A DNA stretch of 64,000 bases, from contig JADZEB010000011.1 in the NCBI GenBank assembly GCA_020850755.1, forward strand, positions 231,345 to 295,344, written 5' to 3'. Source of the DNA: Alphaproteobacteria bacterium (GTDB taxonomy: Bacteria > Pseudomonadota > Alphaproteobacteria > Acetobacterales > Acetobacteraceae). The notes beneath the pieces were generated by a model. The model was not told where the DNA came from, ran no database searches, and worked only from the letters and a program-made list of their open reading frames with translations. A program made the translations under genes and the position numbers. Of this stretch, positions 55,515 to 64,000 are shown one piece after another (the stretch's first letter is position 1; each line of letters starts with the position of its first letter).

Positions 55515-56291
55515 CTAGGAGCCGGCCTTCACCGCATCGCCGGTGCGCCGGTTGATGGCGCCGCCGCCGCCACTGTCGAGCACCGAACCGGTGACGAAGG
55601 ACGCATCCTCGGAGGCGAGGAACATCACCACCTTGGCGAACTCCCCGCGCCGGATCGTGCGCCCCATCGGGATGCGCGCGGCGATCGCCGCGCCATAGCC
55701 CTCGGGGAACTTCACCCCGGCGCCCCCCTCGGCGAAGCCAGGGCGCGCGGCATTGACGCGGATGCCGTGGGGCGCGAACTCGGCGGCGAAGGCGCGGGTG
55801 ATGTATTCGAGCCCGCATTTCGCCGCGCCATAGACCACGCCGTTGCTGCGCACCACCTCGGCCGCGGCGGAGGAGACGTTGATGAAGCTGCCCTTGACGC
55901 CGGCCTTGATCATCGCCTTGCCGATCCCCTGCATGAGCTGGAACGGCATGCGCATGTTGACCGCGATCATCTTGCGGAACTCGTCCGAATCCACCTCGAG
56001 CAGCGGCACGAAGGGATAGTAGCCGGCGTTGTTGACGACGATGTCCGGGCAGCCCCCGGCCAGGGCGGCGGCCAGGAAGGCGGGCAGCACATCGTCCCTG
56101 GTCAGGTCGCCGGCGAAGCTGCCGATGCGATCGGCCGGCAGGCCGAGCGCGGCCACGGCGGCGGCCAGTTCCGGGGCGCGCTTGTCGGTCAGGAACAGGC
56201 GCGCGCCCTCGGCGGCGAAGGCTGCCGACAGCTCGCGCCCATAGACGCCGGCCGCGCCGGTGATGAGAACGGTCTTGCCCGCGAAGCGCAT
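55515..56291 (-). CDS. Short-chain dehydrogenase/reductase (SDR)
   Basis: 258 residues. NAD(P) loop TGAAGVYGRELS, DIVVNNAGYYP, catalytic Ser in FINVSSAAAEV, Tyr and Lys in VVYGAAKCGLEYITRAF, and the C-terminal FVTGSVLDSGGGGA. The ATG at 56291 begins MRFAGKTVLITG. Substrate unknown. It lies 126 bp downstream of a DHDPS-family gene on the same strand; together they could act on a sugar acid or 2-oxo acid, as inference. Confidence 0.9.
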   Translation of the reverse strand: MRFAGKTVLITGAAGVYGRELSAAFAAEGARLFLTDKRAPELAAAVAALGLPADRIGSFAGDLTRDDVLPAFLAAALAGGCPDIVVNNAGYYPFVPLLEVDSDEFRKMIAVNMRMPFQLMQGIGKAMIKAGVKGSFINVSSAAAEVVRSNGVVYGAAKCGLEYITRAFAAEFAPHGIRVNAARPGFAEGGAGVKFPEGYGAAIAARIPMGRTIRRGEFAKVVMFLASEDASFVTGSVLDSGGGGAINRRTGDAVKAGS

Positions 56292-56417
56292 CGCGATCTT
56301 CCTTTCCTTGCTTCGGCCCAGCGCTCGTCCTGCCCAGTGTCGCGCCGTCGCAACGATCCTCGGCCCGGCCCGCGGCCTTGGCAAGCCGGCCCGCGGCCGA
56401 CCCGCGGCTGCCCCGTG

Positions 56418-57404
56418 CTAGTCGAGCGCGCCGACGCTGCGCAGCGCCTTGGCCACCTCGGCCCGCCCCTCGGCGGAGAGCGGCGGCTGCGGCGGCAGCG
56501 GATTGCCGACCGCGAAGCCCTGCAGTTCGAGCCCGCCCTTGATGCAGGCGGCGAGCGAGTACTTCGCGAAGGCCTGGTTGATCGCCCAGAGCGGGCGCTG
56601 CCTGGCCATCGCCTCGCGCCAGCGCCCGGCGCGGCAGAGATTGTAGAGCTCGACCGACTGGCGCGGCACGATGTTGGCAGGCCCCGCCATCCAGCCGACG
56701 CCGCCGATCAGCATCACCGCCGCCGGGATGTGCGCCGAGGCCGCGAACACGCCGATGCGATCGCCCACCGCGTTGATGATCGACAGCAGCCGCCCGGTGT
56801 TGGTCGAGGCGTCCTTGATGTATCGCACCGTCTCGATCTCGGCCAGGCGGCGGATCACCGGCAGGCTGAGGTCGCTGCGCTGGAATTGCGGGTTGGTGTA
56901 GAGCACCACCGGCAGGGCGGGGGCGCGCGCGATGGCGGCGAAATACTCGAACACGCCATCATCGGGGATCGGGAAATAGGCTTCCAGGATCGCCAGGATC
57001 CCGTCCGCCCCCATTGCCGCATAGTCCCTGGCCTGGGCCACCGCGTCCGCGATCGTGGTCGCGGCGACACCGGCCACCACCGGCACGCGGCCCCTGGCGG
57101 CGGCGATGGTGGTTTCCACCACGGCGCGGCGCTGGGCGCGGTCGAGATAGGCGAACTCCCCGGTGGAGCCGAGCGGCGTCAGGCCATGCACGCCGCTTTC
57201 GATCAGGTGGTCGCAGAGCCGGCGCAGCACGGGCGCCATCACCCGGCCCTGCCTGTCCACCGGCGAGACGAGATAAGGATAGACGCCGTGCAGCCTGCCC
57301 CAGTCGCGCGCCGGTCTGGCGTTGGCCGCGGCGATCACCTCGGGCGCGACGGCGCGCGCCTCTGTCCTGCCGCTTCGCCTGGTTCCGCTGCTGCGCTTGG
57401 CCAT
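56418..57404 (-). CDS. Dihydrodipicolinate synthase family aldolase
   Basis: 328 residues with an N-terminal basic extension ([18 protein letters not shown]) before the barrel ([18 protein letters not shown]). Family residues: [10 protein letters not shown] (pyruvate carboxylate loop), the tyrosine in [10 protein letters not shown], and the Schiff-base lysine in [13 protein letters not shown]. The late [18 protein letters not shown] is like KDG aldolase or related family members rather than lysine-pathway DapA. The true substrate cannot be fixed. It is separated from the Nudix gene by 52 bp and may be cotranscribed. Confidence 0.88.
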   Translation of the reverse strand: MAKRSSGTRRSGRTEARAVAPEVIAAANARPARDWGRLHGVYPYLVSPVDRQGRVMAPVLRRLCDHLIESGVHGLTPLGSTGEFAYLDRAQRRAVVETTIAAARGRVPVVAGVAATTIADAVAQARDYAAMGADGILAILEAYFPIPDDGVFEYFAAIARAPALPVVLYTNPQFQRSDLSLPVIRRLAEIETVRYIKDASTNTGRLLSIINAVGDRIGVFAASAHIPAAVMLIGGVGWMAGPANIVPRQSVELYNLCRAGRWREAMARQRPLWAINQAFAKYSLAACIKGGLELQGFAVGNPLPPQPPLSAEGRAEVAKALRSVGALD

Positions 57405-57456
57405 GATGTCACGTCTCCTTGTTCGCTCGGCACTGCCCTGCGCGGTGCGCGCGCCC

Positions 57457-58020
57457 TCAATCCTCGCCGACCGCTTCCGCCGGCCAGAAGCTGCGATCCT
57501 CGCTCGGCGCCGGGCCAGCCAGCCGCGCCTGCGCATGCTGGCCGATCGCCATCACGGCCACGCGCGAGACGCGCGGCTCCAGCAGCAGGCGGTGGGCCGA
57601 GATCAGCATGCGCCCCTTGCCCTCGGTCTGGCGCAGGGCGCCGATCGCCGCGAGCGGGATCGGCAGTTCATAGAGCGCGACGCGCCCGGTGCGCACCAGC
57701 CCCGAGCCCGCCGGCCATTCCAGCGGAAAGTAGAGATGCCGGAACAGCGAGACGGCGCCAGGGCGGTAGCCGATCTCCTCGGCGATCTCGCGCCGGAGCC
57801 CCTCCTCCTCGGCCTCGCCCGGCTCGACATGGCCGCCGAACAGGCCGAGCGCGCCCGGCGCGTGGATGCCGGGCTTGTCGTCGCGCAGCTGCATCAGGTA
57901 GCGGCCATCCTCGGCCGGCATGATCGCGCCGGCGAACAGGAGGGGCGGTTCGGGACTGGTCACGAGCGGCGGGGCTTTGCGCAGAGCTGGACAGGGCCGC
58001 GCTTGGCGGCGGGCGGGCAT
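57457..58020 (-). CDS. Nudix hydrolase
   Basis: 187 residues from ATG 58020 ([13 protein letters not shown]); GTG 57963 ([12 protein letters not shown]) is an alternative closer to the domain. The Nudix box is complete: G(5x)E(7x)REUxEExG is seen in [23 protein letters not shown]. Preceding [12 protein letters not shown] and following [15 protein letters not shown] fit nucleotide-sugar or capped-nucleotide pyrophosphatases. The substrate is unknown. It is divergent from znuA, so the Zur box region also lies upstream of this gene. Confidence 0.88.
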   Translation of the reverse strand: MPARRQARPCPALRKAPPLVTSPEPPLLFAGAIMPAEDGRYLMQLRDDKPGIHAPGALGLFGGHVEPGEAEEEGLRREIAEEIGYRPGAVSLFRHLYFPLEWPAGSGLVRTGRVALYELPIPLAAIGALRQTEGKGRMLISAHRLLLEPRVSRVAVMAIGQHAQARLAGPAPSEDRSFWPAEAVGED

Positions 58021-58114
58021 CTTCGCGCAATCGGCTCGGGGCGGGAAGCGGAAGCGCGGGGCGCGGGCCGCCATGCCCGATGCGCTTGCGCGGCAGCGCA
58101 GGATCGGCTATCGT

Positions 58115-58139
58115 AGAAGTGTTATAGTATAACTATTCT
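58115..58139. promoter_or_regulatory. Zur box upstream of znuA
   Basis: The perfect palindrome GTTATA-G-TATAAC at 58121-58133 is extended by AGAA (58115) and TTCT (58136-58139) at symmetrical distances. This matches the zinc uptake regulator operator of alphaproteobacteria. It lies 16 bp before the znuA start and 94 bp before the divergent Nudix start, so it should repress znuA when zinc is sufficient. Confidence 0.88.
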
Positions 58140-58155
58140 GCCTCAGGGGTCATCC

Positions 58156-59169
58156 ATGCCGCTTTCCCGCCGCCTGCTGCTCGGCGCCAGCCTCGCCGCG
58201 CTTGCAGCGCCCGCCCTTGCCCGTGGCGCCGCCGCGGCAGCGGACCCGCCGCGCCCGGGCAGCTCGGCGCAGCGCCTGCCCGAACCGGGCCGGCGCGGCA
58301 GCGGCGTGCCGGTCTGCGCCACCTTCTCGATTCTGGCCGACATGGTGCGCCAGGTCGGCGGCGAGGGCGTCGATGTACATGCGATCGTCGGGCCGGGCGT
58401 CGATGCGCACAGCTTCCAGCCGCGGCCCGGCACGCAGCGCTGGATCGCGACCACGCATCTCGTGGTGCGCAACGGGCTCGGCTTCGAGGGCTGGATCGAG
58501 CGGCTGATCCGCACCGTGGGCTATCGCGGCAGGATCGTCACCGCGACCGACGGCATCACGCCGCTGCGCATCCAGGCCGGGCGCTCGCACAGCCACGGCC
58601 ACGGCGTCGCGCGCAAGCATGACGGACCCGCGGCACGCAACGAGCCCGATCCGCATGCCTGGCAGGATCTCGGCCTCGCACGGCACTATGTGCGCAACAT
58701 CTTGGCCGGGCTGGTCGAGGCCGCGCCGGCCGGCGAGGCGCAATGGCGCGCCGGGGCCGAGCGCTTCCTGGCCGAGATCGCCGCCACCGACGCCTGGGTG
58801 CGCGAGCAGGTCGCCCGCGTGCCGGCCGAGAAGCGGCGCGTCATCACCAGCCACGACGCCTTCGCCTATTTCGGCGCCGCCTACGGCGTGGAGTTCCTCG
58901 CCCCGCAGGGTGTCTCGACCGAGGGCGGCGTCTCGGCCGCGGGCGTTGCGCGCCTGATCCGCCAGATCCGCGAACAGCGCATCAAGGCGGTGTTCATCGA
59001 GGACATCGCCGACCGCCGCATCATGGAGCGCATCGCCCGCGAAACCGGGGTCGAGCTTGGCGGCATGCTGTGTTCGGACTCGCTCGCACCCGAGGGCCTG
59101 CCCAGCACCTATCTCGGCATGTTCCGCTACAACGTGCCGAAGCTGGTCGCGGGGATGCTGAAGAACTAG
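58156..59169 (+). CDS. znuA: Zinc ABC transporter substrate-binding protein
   Basis: 337 residues. Signal peptide MPLSRRLLLGASLAALAAPALA, then the cluster 9 metal-binding fold: VCATFSILADMVRQVGGEGV, the ligand His in VDAHSFQPRP, a His-rich loop (SHSHGHGVARKHD) typical of zinc rather than manganese binders, DPHAWQDLG, ITSHDAFAYFGAAYG, and the last ligand in EDIADRRIMER. It delivers zinc to ZnuBC. The Zur box just upstream supports zinc. No znuB or znuC is adjacent (the next genes face the other way), so they must be elsewhere. Confidence 0.93.
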   Translation: MPLSRRLLLGASLAALAAPALARGAAAAADPPRPGSSAQRLPEPGRRGSGVPVCATFSILADMVRQVGGEGVDVHAIVGPGVDAHSFQPRPGTQRWIATTHLVVRNGLGFEGWIERLIRTVGYRGRIVTATDGITPLRIQAGRSHSHGHGVARKHDGPAARNEPDPHAWQDLGLARHYVRNILAGLVEAAPAGEAQWRAGAERFLAEIAATDAWVREQVARVPAEKRRVITSHDAFAYFGAAYGVEFLAPQGVSTEGGVSAAGVARLIRQIREQRIKAVFIEDIADRRIMERIARETGVELGGMLCSDSLAPEGLPSTYLGMFRYNVPKLVAGMLKN

Positions 59170-59213
59170 CCCTGGATTCATCGGGCCGTGCGAGGGGCCG
59201 ACCGCGCCCTGGC

Positions 59214-59810
59214 CTAGCGCCAGCGGCGGCGGTGCCACAGCATCAGAAGCGCATCGTAGGGCAGGGCCGGCAGCTCGCGCAGATGCATGTAGAGCCAGCG
59301 CCACCGGCCGACGCGCGCCGCCTCGTTCGCGGGCGCCGGGGCGGCCCGTGCGGGCAGGCCGGCCAGCCGCAGCAGCAGGCGGCAGCGCGGCACATGATAG
59401 GCCGAGGACAGCGCATAGACGCATGCGGGCGGTGCTTGCGCAGCCAGCATCTCGCGCACGCGCAGGGCCGATTCCAAGGTGTCGCGTGCGGTGGGTTCGG
59501 TGCGGATGCGCGCGGCCGCGATGCCGGCGGCGATCAGGCCGCGCTGCATCACCACCGCCTCGGCGGGCGGGTGGCGGCCTAGCCCTCCGGTGACGATCAG
59601 CCGCGCCGCCGGCCGGGCGCGGGCGAAGGCGGCAGCGGCGCCAATGCGCGCGGCCAGGGCGGGCGAGGGCGCCCCGCCTGCCAGCACGCCGGCGCCGAAG
59701 ACGATGATCCATTCCGGCGCGGCCACGCCCGTCCCGACGCCCGCGGCTGGCGCAGCGCCGTCCTGCGCCATGCGGCCTGCCGCCGCCTTGTCGTCCATTT
59801 GCCCGGCCAT
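59214..59810 (-). CDS. YdcF/SanA-like family protein
   Basis: 198 residues from ATG 59810 (MAGQMDDK); a GTG at 59831 is possible. The DUF218 pattern is IIVFGAGV at the start of the fold, then ARLIVTGGLG, EAVVMQRGLIAAGI, the conserved EPTARDTLESALRVREML and the later LSSAYHVPRCRLLLRLAGL. The C-terminus (VGRWRWLYMHLRELPALPYD) is hydrophobic and may associate with the membrane. Members act in the envelope (ElyC, SanA), but their chemistry is unknown. It is convergent with znuA. Confidence 0.85.
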   Translation of the reverse strand: MAGQMDDKAAAGRMAQDGAAPAAGVGTGVAAPEWIIVFGAGVLAGGAPSPALAARIGAAAAFARARPAARLIVTGGLGRHPPAEAVVMQRGLIAAGIAAARIRTEPTARDTLESALRVREMLAAQAPPACVYALSSAYHVPRCRLLLRLAGLPARAAPAPANEAARVGRWRWLYMHLRELPALPYDALLMLWHRRRWR

Positions 59811-59976
59811 GACCAGAGCCAAGGGCGGCACCCGTTCCGTTGCAACCGCGCGGCGCCACTGCCCGCGCCATTACCCAGACCACTGCCCGGGCCGGGCGCG
59901 CCGCTCAACCACATGCACGCTCGGCCCCGCCCCGGAGCCGGCGCAGCCCGGAGCGGACCGTCCGGCCGCGTGCGGA

Positions 59977-60321
59977 TCAGACGTCCGTGCCGGGCTTCTC
60001 GGCGTCGTCCACGTCGATCACGTCGGACAGGCCGGCATCCTCGCCTTCGAGATCGGAGGTGTCTTCCAGCACCTCCTCCTCGTCGCCCTCGACGATCTCC
60101 TCGGCGGCATCCTCCTCGACGGCCTCGGCCTCGGGGACGGGCAGGCGGCGCTTCAGCTTCTCCTCGGCCACGGCAGAACTGCCGCCGCGCTTCAGCCGGG
60201 GTTGCTCGGCCGGCTGCTCGGTGCCGCATTTCGGGCAGGTCGCGGGTGTGCGCATCAGATCGTAGAAGCGCGCGCCACACGACACGCAAGTGCGCTTCGC
60301 ACCCCATTCCGGCTTGGCCAC
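59977..60321 (-). CDS. FYDLN acid family protein (TIGR02300)
   Basis: 114 residues. Starts [20 protein letters not shown], with two CxxC motifs (CVSC and CPKC) and [19 protein letters not shown], the family hallmark where FYDLN appears as FYDLM. The C-terminal half is very acidic ([20 protein letters not shown]). This alphaproteobacterial family is always near aroA-cmk-rpsA, as here, and its function is unknown; zinc binding by the four cysteines is likely. Confidence 0.93.
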   Translation of the reverse strand: MAKPEWGAKRTCVSCGARFYDLMRTPATCPKCGTEQPAEQPRLKRGGSSAVAEEKLKRRLPVPEAEAVEEDAAEEIVEGDEEEVLEDTSDLEGEDAGLSDVIDVDDAEKPGTDV

Positions 60322-60793
60322 GGCCGATACTCCACGTCACAGAAGGATGGCGCCTGCGGCGCGGCGCGGGCCGACAAGACCCTGCCGCGATGGCGGGCAA
60401 GCCAACTGCCATGCTGGGCGGGCGGAGTCAAACGAGAAAAGGGGCAGGCTGGAAAAGGGGGGCGGCTCCGCCCGAGACGGGACGCGCCAGCCGGGCGACA
60501 AGGGGGCGGCGCGGATCCACAGGCGCGGCGTCCGGCCCGCGCGACTGGCCCCCGAACCAAGCTCCTGTGCCCGGCTCCTGTGCCCGGCTCCTGTGCCCGG
60601 CTCCTGTGCCCGGCTCCTGTGCCGGGGCCTGGGCACCCCGGTGCCGATACCCGAGGTGCTCGGCACGCCGCGCCGCCGGCCGGTGTCGCGCCGGCGCATG
60701 GCCGCCGCGGTTTCCCGCCGCAGTTTCCCGGCGCGGTTTCCCGGCGCGCCCCGGCATGGTAAGGCAGGCGCCCCGACGCCAAGGACGCCGCCC
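60322..60793. other. Divergent region FYDLN gene / aroA, rich in tandem repeats
   Basis: 472 bp, no gene. It holds five copies of a 13-bp repeat (60561-60625, listed separately) and near 60710-60750 three imperfect copies of CGGTTTCCCGGCG. The aroA promoter must lie here, but I cannot identify it. Confidence 0.6.
60561..60625. repeat. 13-bp tandem repeat, five copies
   Basis: GCTCCTGTGCCCG repeats five times (the last ending GCCGG). It resembles the reverse complement of the 13-bp repeat at 20841-20879 and may be of the same origin. Confidence 0.9.
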
Positions 60794-62143
60794 ATGCCGC
60801 ACGATGCCGCCGCCACGCGCCCGCTTGCCGCCCGCCGCCCGGCCCGCCCGCTCTCGGGCGAGGCGCGCGTGCCGGGCGACAAGTCGATCAGCCACCGCGC
60901 GCTGATGATCGGCACCCTGGCGGTGGGCGAGACGCGCATCGAGGGCCTGCTCGAAGGCGAGGATGTGCTGCGCACCGCCGCCGCCATGCGCGCCCTCGGC
61001 GCCGAGGCCGAGAATCTCGGCGGCGGGCGCTGGCGCGTGGCCGGGCGCGGCGTGGGCGGGCTGGTCGAACCCACCGACATCCTCGACATGGGCAATTCCG
61101 GCACCGCCGCCCGGCTGCTCGCCGGCATCCTCTCCACCCACCCGCTGGTCGCGTTCATGACCGGCGATGCCTCGCTCCGGCGCCGGCCGATGCAGCGCGT
61201 CATCACGCCATTGTCGCAGATGGGGGCGCAGTTCGTCAGCCGCGCCGGCGGGCGCCTGCCGCTGGCCATCACCGGCGCGGCCGAGCCGGTGGCGGCCGAC
61301 TACACCCTGCCGGTGGCATCGGCGCAGGTGAAAAGCGCGATCCTGCTGGCCGGGCTCAATGCGCCGGGCATCACGCGCGTGGTCGAGCCGCAGCCGACGC
61401 GCGATCATTCCGAACTGATGCTGCGCCATTTCGGCGCCACCGTGACCGTGAACGCCTTGGCCGGCGGCGGGCGCGAGATCCTGCTCGCCGGACAGCCCGA
61501 GCTTGCCGGGCGCGATGTGAAGGTGCCGGGCGATCCCTCCTCGGCCGCCTTCCCGGCGGTTGCCGCGCTGATCGTGCCGGGCAGCCGCGTGCTGCTGCCC
61601 AATGTCGGGCTCAACCCGCTGCGCGCCGGCCTCTATGCCACGTTGGCCGAGATGGGTGCCCCCATCACCATCCAGAACCGGCGCGAGGAGGCGGGCGAGC
61701 CGGTGGGCGACCTGTTGGTGGAGTCCGGGCCGTTGCGCGCGGTCGATGTGCCGCCCGAGCGCGCGCCCACCATGATCGACGAATATCCGGTGCTGGCGGT
61801 GGCGGCGGCCTGCGCCAGCGGCACGAGCCGCATGCGCGGCCTCGGCGAGCTCAAGGTCAAGGAGAGCGACCGCCTCACCGCCACGGCGCGCAACCTCGCC
61901 GCCTGCGGCGCCAGGGTCGAGATTGAGGGCGAGGACCTGATCGTACACGGCACCGGCCGCCCGCCCGCCGGCGGGGCCAGGGTCGAGACGCTGATGGACC
62001 ATCGCCTGGCGATGAGCGCGCTCGTGCTCGGCCTGGCCAGCGAGCAGGCGGTGGCGGTCGATGATACCGCCTTCATCGACACCTCCTTCCCGGGCTTCGC
62101 CGCGCTGATGCAGGCGCTCGGCGCGCGCTTCGACCCGGCCTGA
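60794..62143 (+). CDS. aroA: 3-phosphoshikimate 1-carboxyvinyltransferase (EPSP synthase)
   Basis: 449 residues from ATG 60794. EPSP synthase motifs: [51 protein letters not shown], the Q in [51 protein letters not shown] and [17 protein letters not shown]. It makes EPSP in the shikimate pathway. The active-site loop [11 protein letters not shown] fits the class II-like type seen in alphaproteobacteria, but I would not assert glyphosate tolerance. It is followed after 17 bp by cmk. Confidence 0.96.
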   Translation: MPHDAAATRPLAARRPARPLSGEARVPGDKSISHRALMIGTLAVGETRIEGLLEGEDVLRTAAAMRALGAEAENLGGGRWRVAGRGVGGLVEPTDILDMGNSGTAARLLAGILSTHPLVAFMTGDASLRRRPMQRVITPLSQMGAQFVSRAGGRLPLAITGAAEPVAADYTLPVASAQVKSAILLAGLNAPGITRVVEPQPTRDHSELMLRHFGATVTVNALAGGGREILLAGQPELAGRDVKVPGDPSSAAFPAVAALIVPGSRVLLPNVGLNPLRAGLYATLAEMGAPITIQNRREEAGEPVGDLLVESGPLRAVDVPPERAPTMIDEYPVLAVAAACASGTSRMRGLGELKVKESDRLTATARNLAACGARVEIEGEDLIVHGTGRPPAGGARVETLMDHRLAMSALVLGLASEQAVAVDDTAFIDTSFPGFAALMQALGARFDPA

Positions 62144-62160
62144 GGCAAGGACCCGCCCGC

Positions 62161-62802
62161 ATGCCGGCACGCCCGCGCCTGATCGCGATCGACGGCCCGG
62201 CGGCGGCGGGCAAGGGCACGCTCGCGCGCCGGCTCGCCGCCCATTTCGGGCTGGCCTATCTCGATACCGGCCTGCTCTATCGCGCGGTCGGCGCGCGGGT
62301 GCTGGCCGCCGGCGGCGATCCGCGCGACCCGGTGGCCGCCGCCGCCGCCGCCCGGGCGATCACGCCCGATGATCTCGCCCTGCCCGAGCTGCGCACCGAG
62401 CGGGCCGGGCAGGCGGCCTCGGCGGTGGCGACGATCCCGGCGGTGCGCGCGGCACTCAGCGATTTCCAGCGCGACTTCGCCGCCCGCCCCGAGGGCGCGG
62501 TGCTGGACGGGCGCGACATCGGCACCGTGATCTGCCCCGACGCGCCGGTGAAGCTCTATGTCACCGCCAGCGCCGAGGTGCGCGCCAAGCGCCGGCTGGA
62601 GGAGATGCAGGCGCGCGGCGTTGCCGCCGACCATGCCGCGATCCTGGCCGAGGTGCGCGCCCGCGACGAACAGGATGCGGGCCGCGCCGTGGCGCCGATG
62701 CGCCCGGCCGAGGACGCGCTGCTGCTGGATACCTCGGCGCTCGATCCCGACCAGGCCTTCGCCGCCGCGCTCGCCCTGATCGCCGCGCGGCTGGGCGGGT
62801 AG
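62161..62802 (+). CDS. cmk: Cytidylate kinase
   Basis: 213 residues. The P-loop is [35 protein letters not shown] is the CMP-binding helix, and [24 protein letters not shown] and [10 protein letters not shown] are typical. It phosphorylates CMP and dCMP. It lies in the conserved aroA-cmk-rpsA order, with rpsA starting 433 bp downstream. The stop TAG sits in an 18-bp sequence repeated at 62890-62907. Confidence 0.96.
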   Translation: MPARPRLIAIDGPAAAGKGTLARRLAAHFGLAYLDTGLLYRAVGARVLAAGGDPRDPVAAAAAARAITPDDLALPELRTERAGQAASAVATIPAVRAALSDFQRDFAARPEGAVLDGRDIGTVICPDAPVKLYVTASAEVRAKRRLEEMQARGVAADHAAILAEVRARDEQDAGRAVAPMRPAEDALLLDTSALDPDQAFAAALALIAARLGG

Positions 62803-63235
62803 GGCGCGGCCCCGGCACTCGATCCCAAGTGGAGATCGCCGCCCGCGCCCGGCCCGGTGCCAGGAGCGGCACCGCGACGGATCACGACCCGGCTGGGCGG
62901 GTAGGGCTGGGCACCCGGCGCGGCCCGCTCGGACATCTCGCCGCCCCCCGGCGCGCCACCCCCGACCGGCCGCGCTTGACTCCGCCCCCGCCCGCGCCCT
63001 ACAAGCCGGCCTTCCGCGCCGCCTGCGCCCCTCGGGGCCGGGCGCGCGGTGATCGAGCCGATGGGCCGAGCCGGCCGCTGCCCGCTCCGCCCGACCCGCA
63101 ACCCGCCCGGGATGCCGCCCCCGCTCGCCAGCAGGCGATCGCTCCGCGCTTCCGGGAAGACGTCCGCGCAATCGGGCAGGCCCACGGGGCCGCCGCACGC
63201 CGGGCGCAAGCCAGACCGGACAGGACCCCCCGCAC
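62803..63235. other. rpsA upstream region
   Basis: 433 bp, very GC-rich. An 18-bp copy of the cmk gene end (CGGCTGGGCGGGTAGGGC, 62788-62805) recurs at 62890-62907. No gene is visible. An S1 autoregulatory leader would be expected here, but I cannot fold one with confidence. Confidence 0.5.
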
Positions 63236-64000
63236 ATGGCAACTCGCGCCGCGCAAGACGCGCCCCCGCCCTCGACCGAGGATTTCGCCGCGCTTCTCGA
63301 CGAGACGCTCGGCAAGGACAGCAGCTTCGATGGCAGCGTCGTTGCCGGCCGCATCCTGCGCCTCGAAGGCGATTTCGCCGTCGTCGATGTCGGGCTGAAA
63401 AGCGAGGGGCGCATCGCGCTCAAGGAATTCGCCCTCCCCGGCCAGCGCCCCGAGATCAAGCCGGGCGACATGGTCGAGGTCTATCTCGACCGCTACGAGG
63501 ACCGCGACGGGCTGGTGGTGCTCTCGCGCGAGAAGGCGCGCCGCGAGGAGGCCTGGACCGTGCTCGAACGCGCCTTCCAGGGCAACCAGCGCGTCAACGG
63601 CACCATCTATGGCCGCGTCAAGGGCGGCTTCACGGTCGATCTCGGCGGCGCGGTGGCGTTCCTGCCCGGCAGCCAGGTGGACATCCGCCCGGTGCGCGAC
63701 GTGACGCCGCTGATGGGCACGCCGCAGCCCTTCCAGATCCTGAAGATGGACCGCTCGCGCGGCAACATCGTCGTCTCGCGCCGCGCCGTGCTCGAGGAAA
63801 CCCGCGCCGAGCAGAGGAGCGAGCTGATCGCCGGGCTGAAGGAAGGCATGATCCTCGACGGCGTGGTCAAGAACATCACCGACTATGGCGCCTTCGTCGA
63901 TCTCGGCGGCGTCGATGGCTTGCTGCATGTCACCGACATCGCCTGGCGGCGCATCAACCACCCGTCCGAGGCACTGACCATCGGCCAGACCGTCAAGGTC
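63236..64000 (+). CDS. rpsA: 30S ribosomal protein S1, 5' part (runs off the window)
   Basis: 255 codons of an intact frame to the last base. It starts MATRAAQDAPPPSTEDFAALL, then S1 domains: GSVVAGRILRLEGDFAVVDVGLKSEG (domain 1), NGTIYGRVKGGFTVDLGGAVAFLPGSQVD (domain 2) and DGVVKNITDYGAFVDLGGVDGLLHVTDI (domain 3 start). S1 helps ribosomes bind structured or weak-start mRNAs. The order after cmk is conserved. A 1.7-kb full gene is expected; the rest lies outside. Confidence 0.97.
   Translation, partial: MATRAAQDAPPPSTEDFAALLDETLGKDSSFDGSVVAGRILRLEGDFAVVDVGLKSEGRIALKEFALPGQRPEIKPGDMVEVYLDRYEDRDGLVVLSREKARREEAWTVLERAFQGNQRVNGTIYGRVKGGFTVDLGGAVAFLPGSQVDIRPVRDVTPLMGTPQPFQILKMDRSRGNIVVSRRAVLEETRAEQRSELIAGLKEGMILDGVVKNITDYGAFVDLGGVDGLLHVTDIAWRRINHPSEALTIGQTVKV

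Overview
The window is a very GC-rich chromosomal segment from an alphaproteobacterium. Several markers point to Alphaproteobacteria: a DUF1489 protein, a FYDLN-acid (TIGR02300) protein, an IalB-type protein, a ChvG/ChvI-like two-component pair, a Zur box of the alphaproteobacterial type, and the aroA-cmk-rpsA order. TAXI-type solute-binding proteins beside hydantoinase genes and the high GC would fit the Acetobacterales (Roseomonas or Elioraea-like), but the genus is a guess. Gene density is normal, nearly every gene has a recognisable family, and no integrase, transposase or CRISPR array was seen.

Layout. 1-1764 is the 3' part of a hydantoinase A gene. 1985-5783 holds a membrane protein fused to a spermidine-synthase-like domain, an Nfu-type Fe-S scaffold and a RutE-like nitroreductase. 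5906-12005 is a surface polysaccharide locus (glycosyltransferase-like protein, flippase, Wzz-like chain-length protein, O-antigen ligase). 12000-13700 is mostly non-coding, with an 86-bp direct repeat, a run of strong hairpins and a small glycine-zipper lipoprotein. 13700-17490 is a lipoprotein, response regulator, histidine kinase and YidB-like protein, with similar GTCACA-type motifs on both sides. 19349-23689 is a compact operon of lysine 2,3-aminomutase, an ATP-grasp ligase and an ATP-grasp/acetyltransferase fusion. 23844-31667 has three tandem TAXI periplasmic binding proteins followed by hydantoinase A and B, whose adjoining ends carry lysine/alanine-rich repeats.

31689-36114 has two DMT exporters, a D-2-hydroxyacid dehydrogenase and asd. 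36260-38040 is a short AT-richer island with two overlapping genes: an ImmA/IrrE metallopeptidase and a class III nucleotidyl-cyclase-like protein. It is the best candidate here for an undescribed (defence-like) system. 38097-43164 is sugE, then a leftward his operon (hisB, hisH, a GNAT gene, hisA, hisF, hisE, HIT). 43498-54559 contains ialB-like, rlmN, an MFS transporter, argG, an FG-GAP/VCBS protein, folD, DUF167, yggT, DUF302 and YeeE genes. tRNA-Ala(CGC) lies at 54714-54789. The right end carries a STAS-like gene, SDR, DHDPS-family and Nudix genes, a Zur-boxed znuA, ydcF, the FYDLN gene, and aroA-cmk-rpsA (rpsA runs off the end).

Two features recur across the window. The first is a 130-bp palindromic element with CTAG at both ends, found in three complete copies and one partial inverted copy. 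Its CTAG supplies the stop codon of the gene upstream and, between convergent genes, of both genes. The second is abundant short tandem repeats, both between genes and in frame inside genes, where they produce low-complexity basic or Gly/Gln-rich tails.
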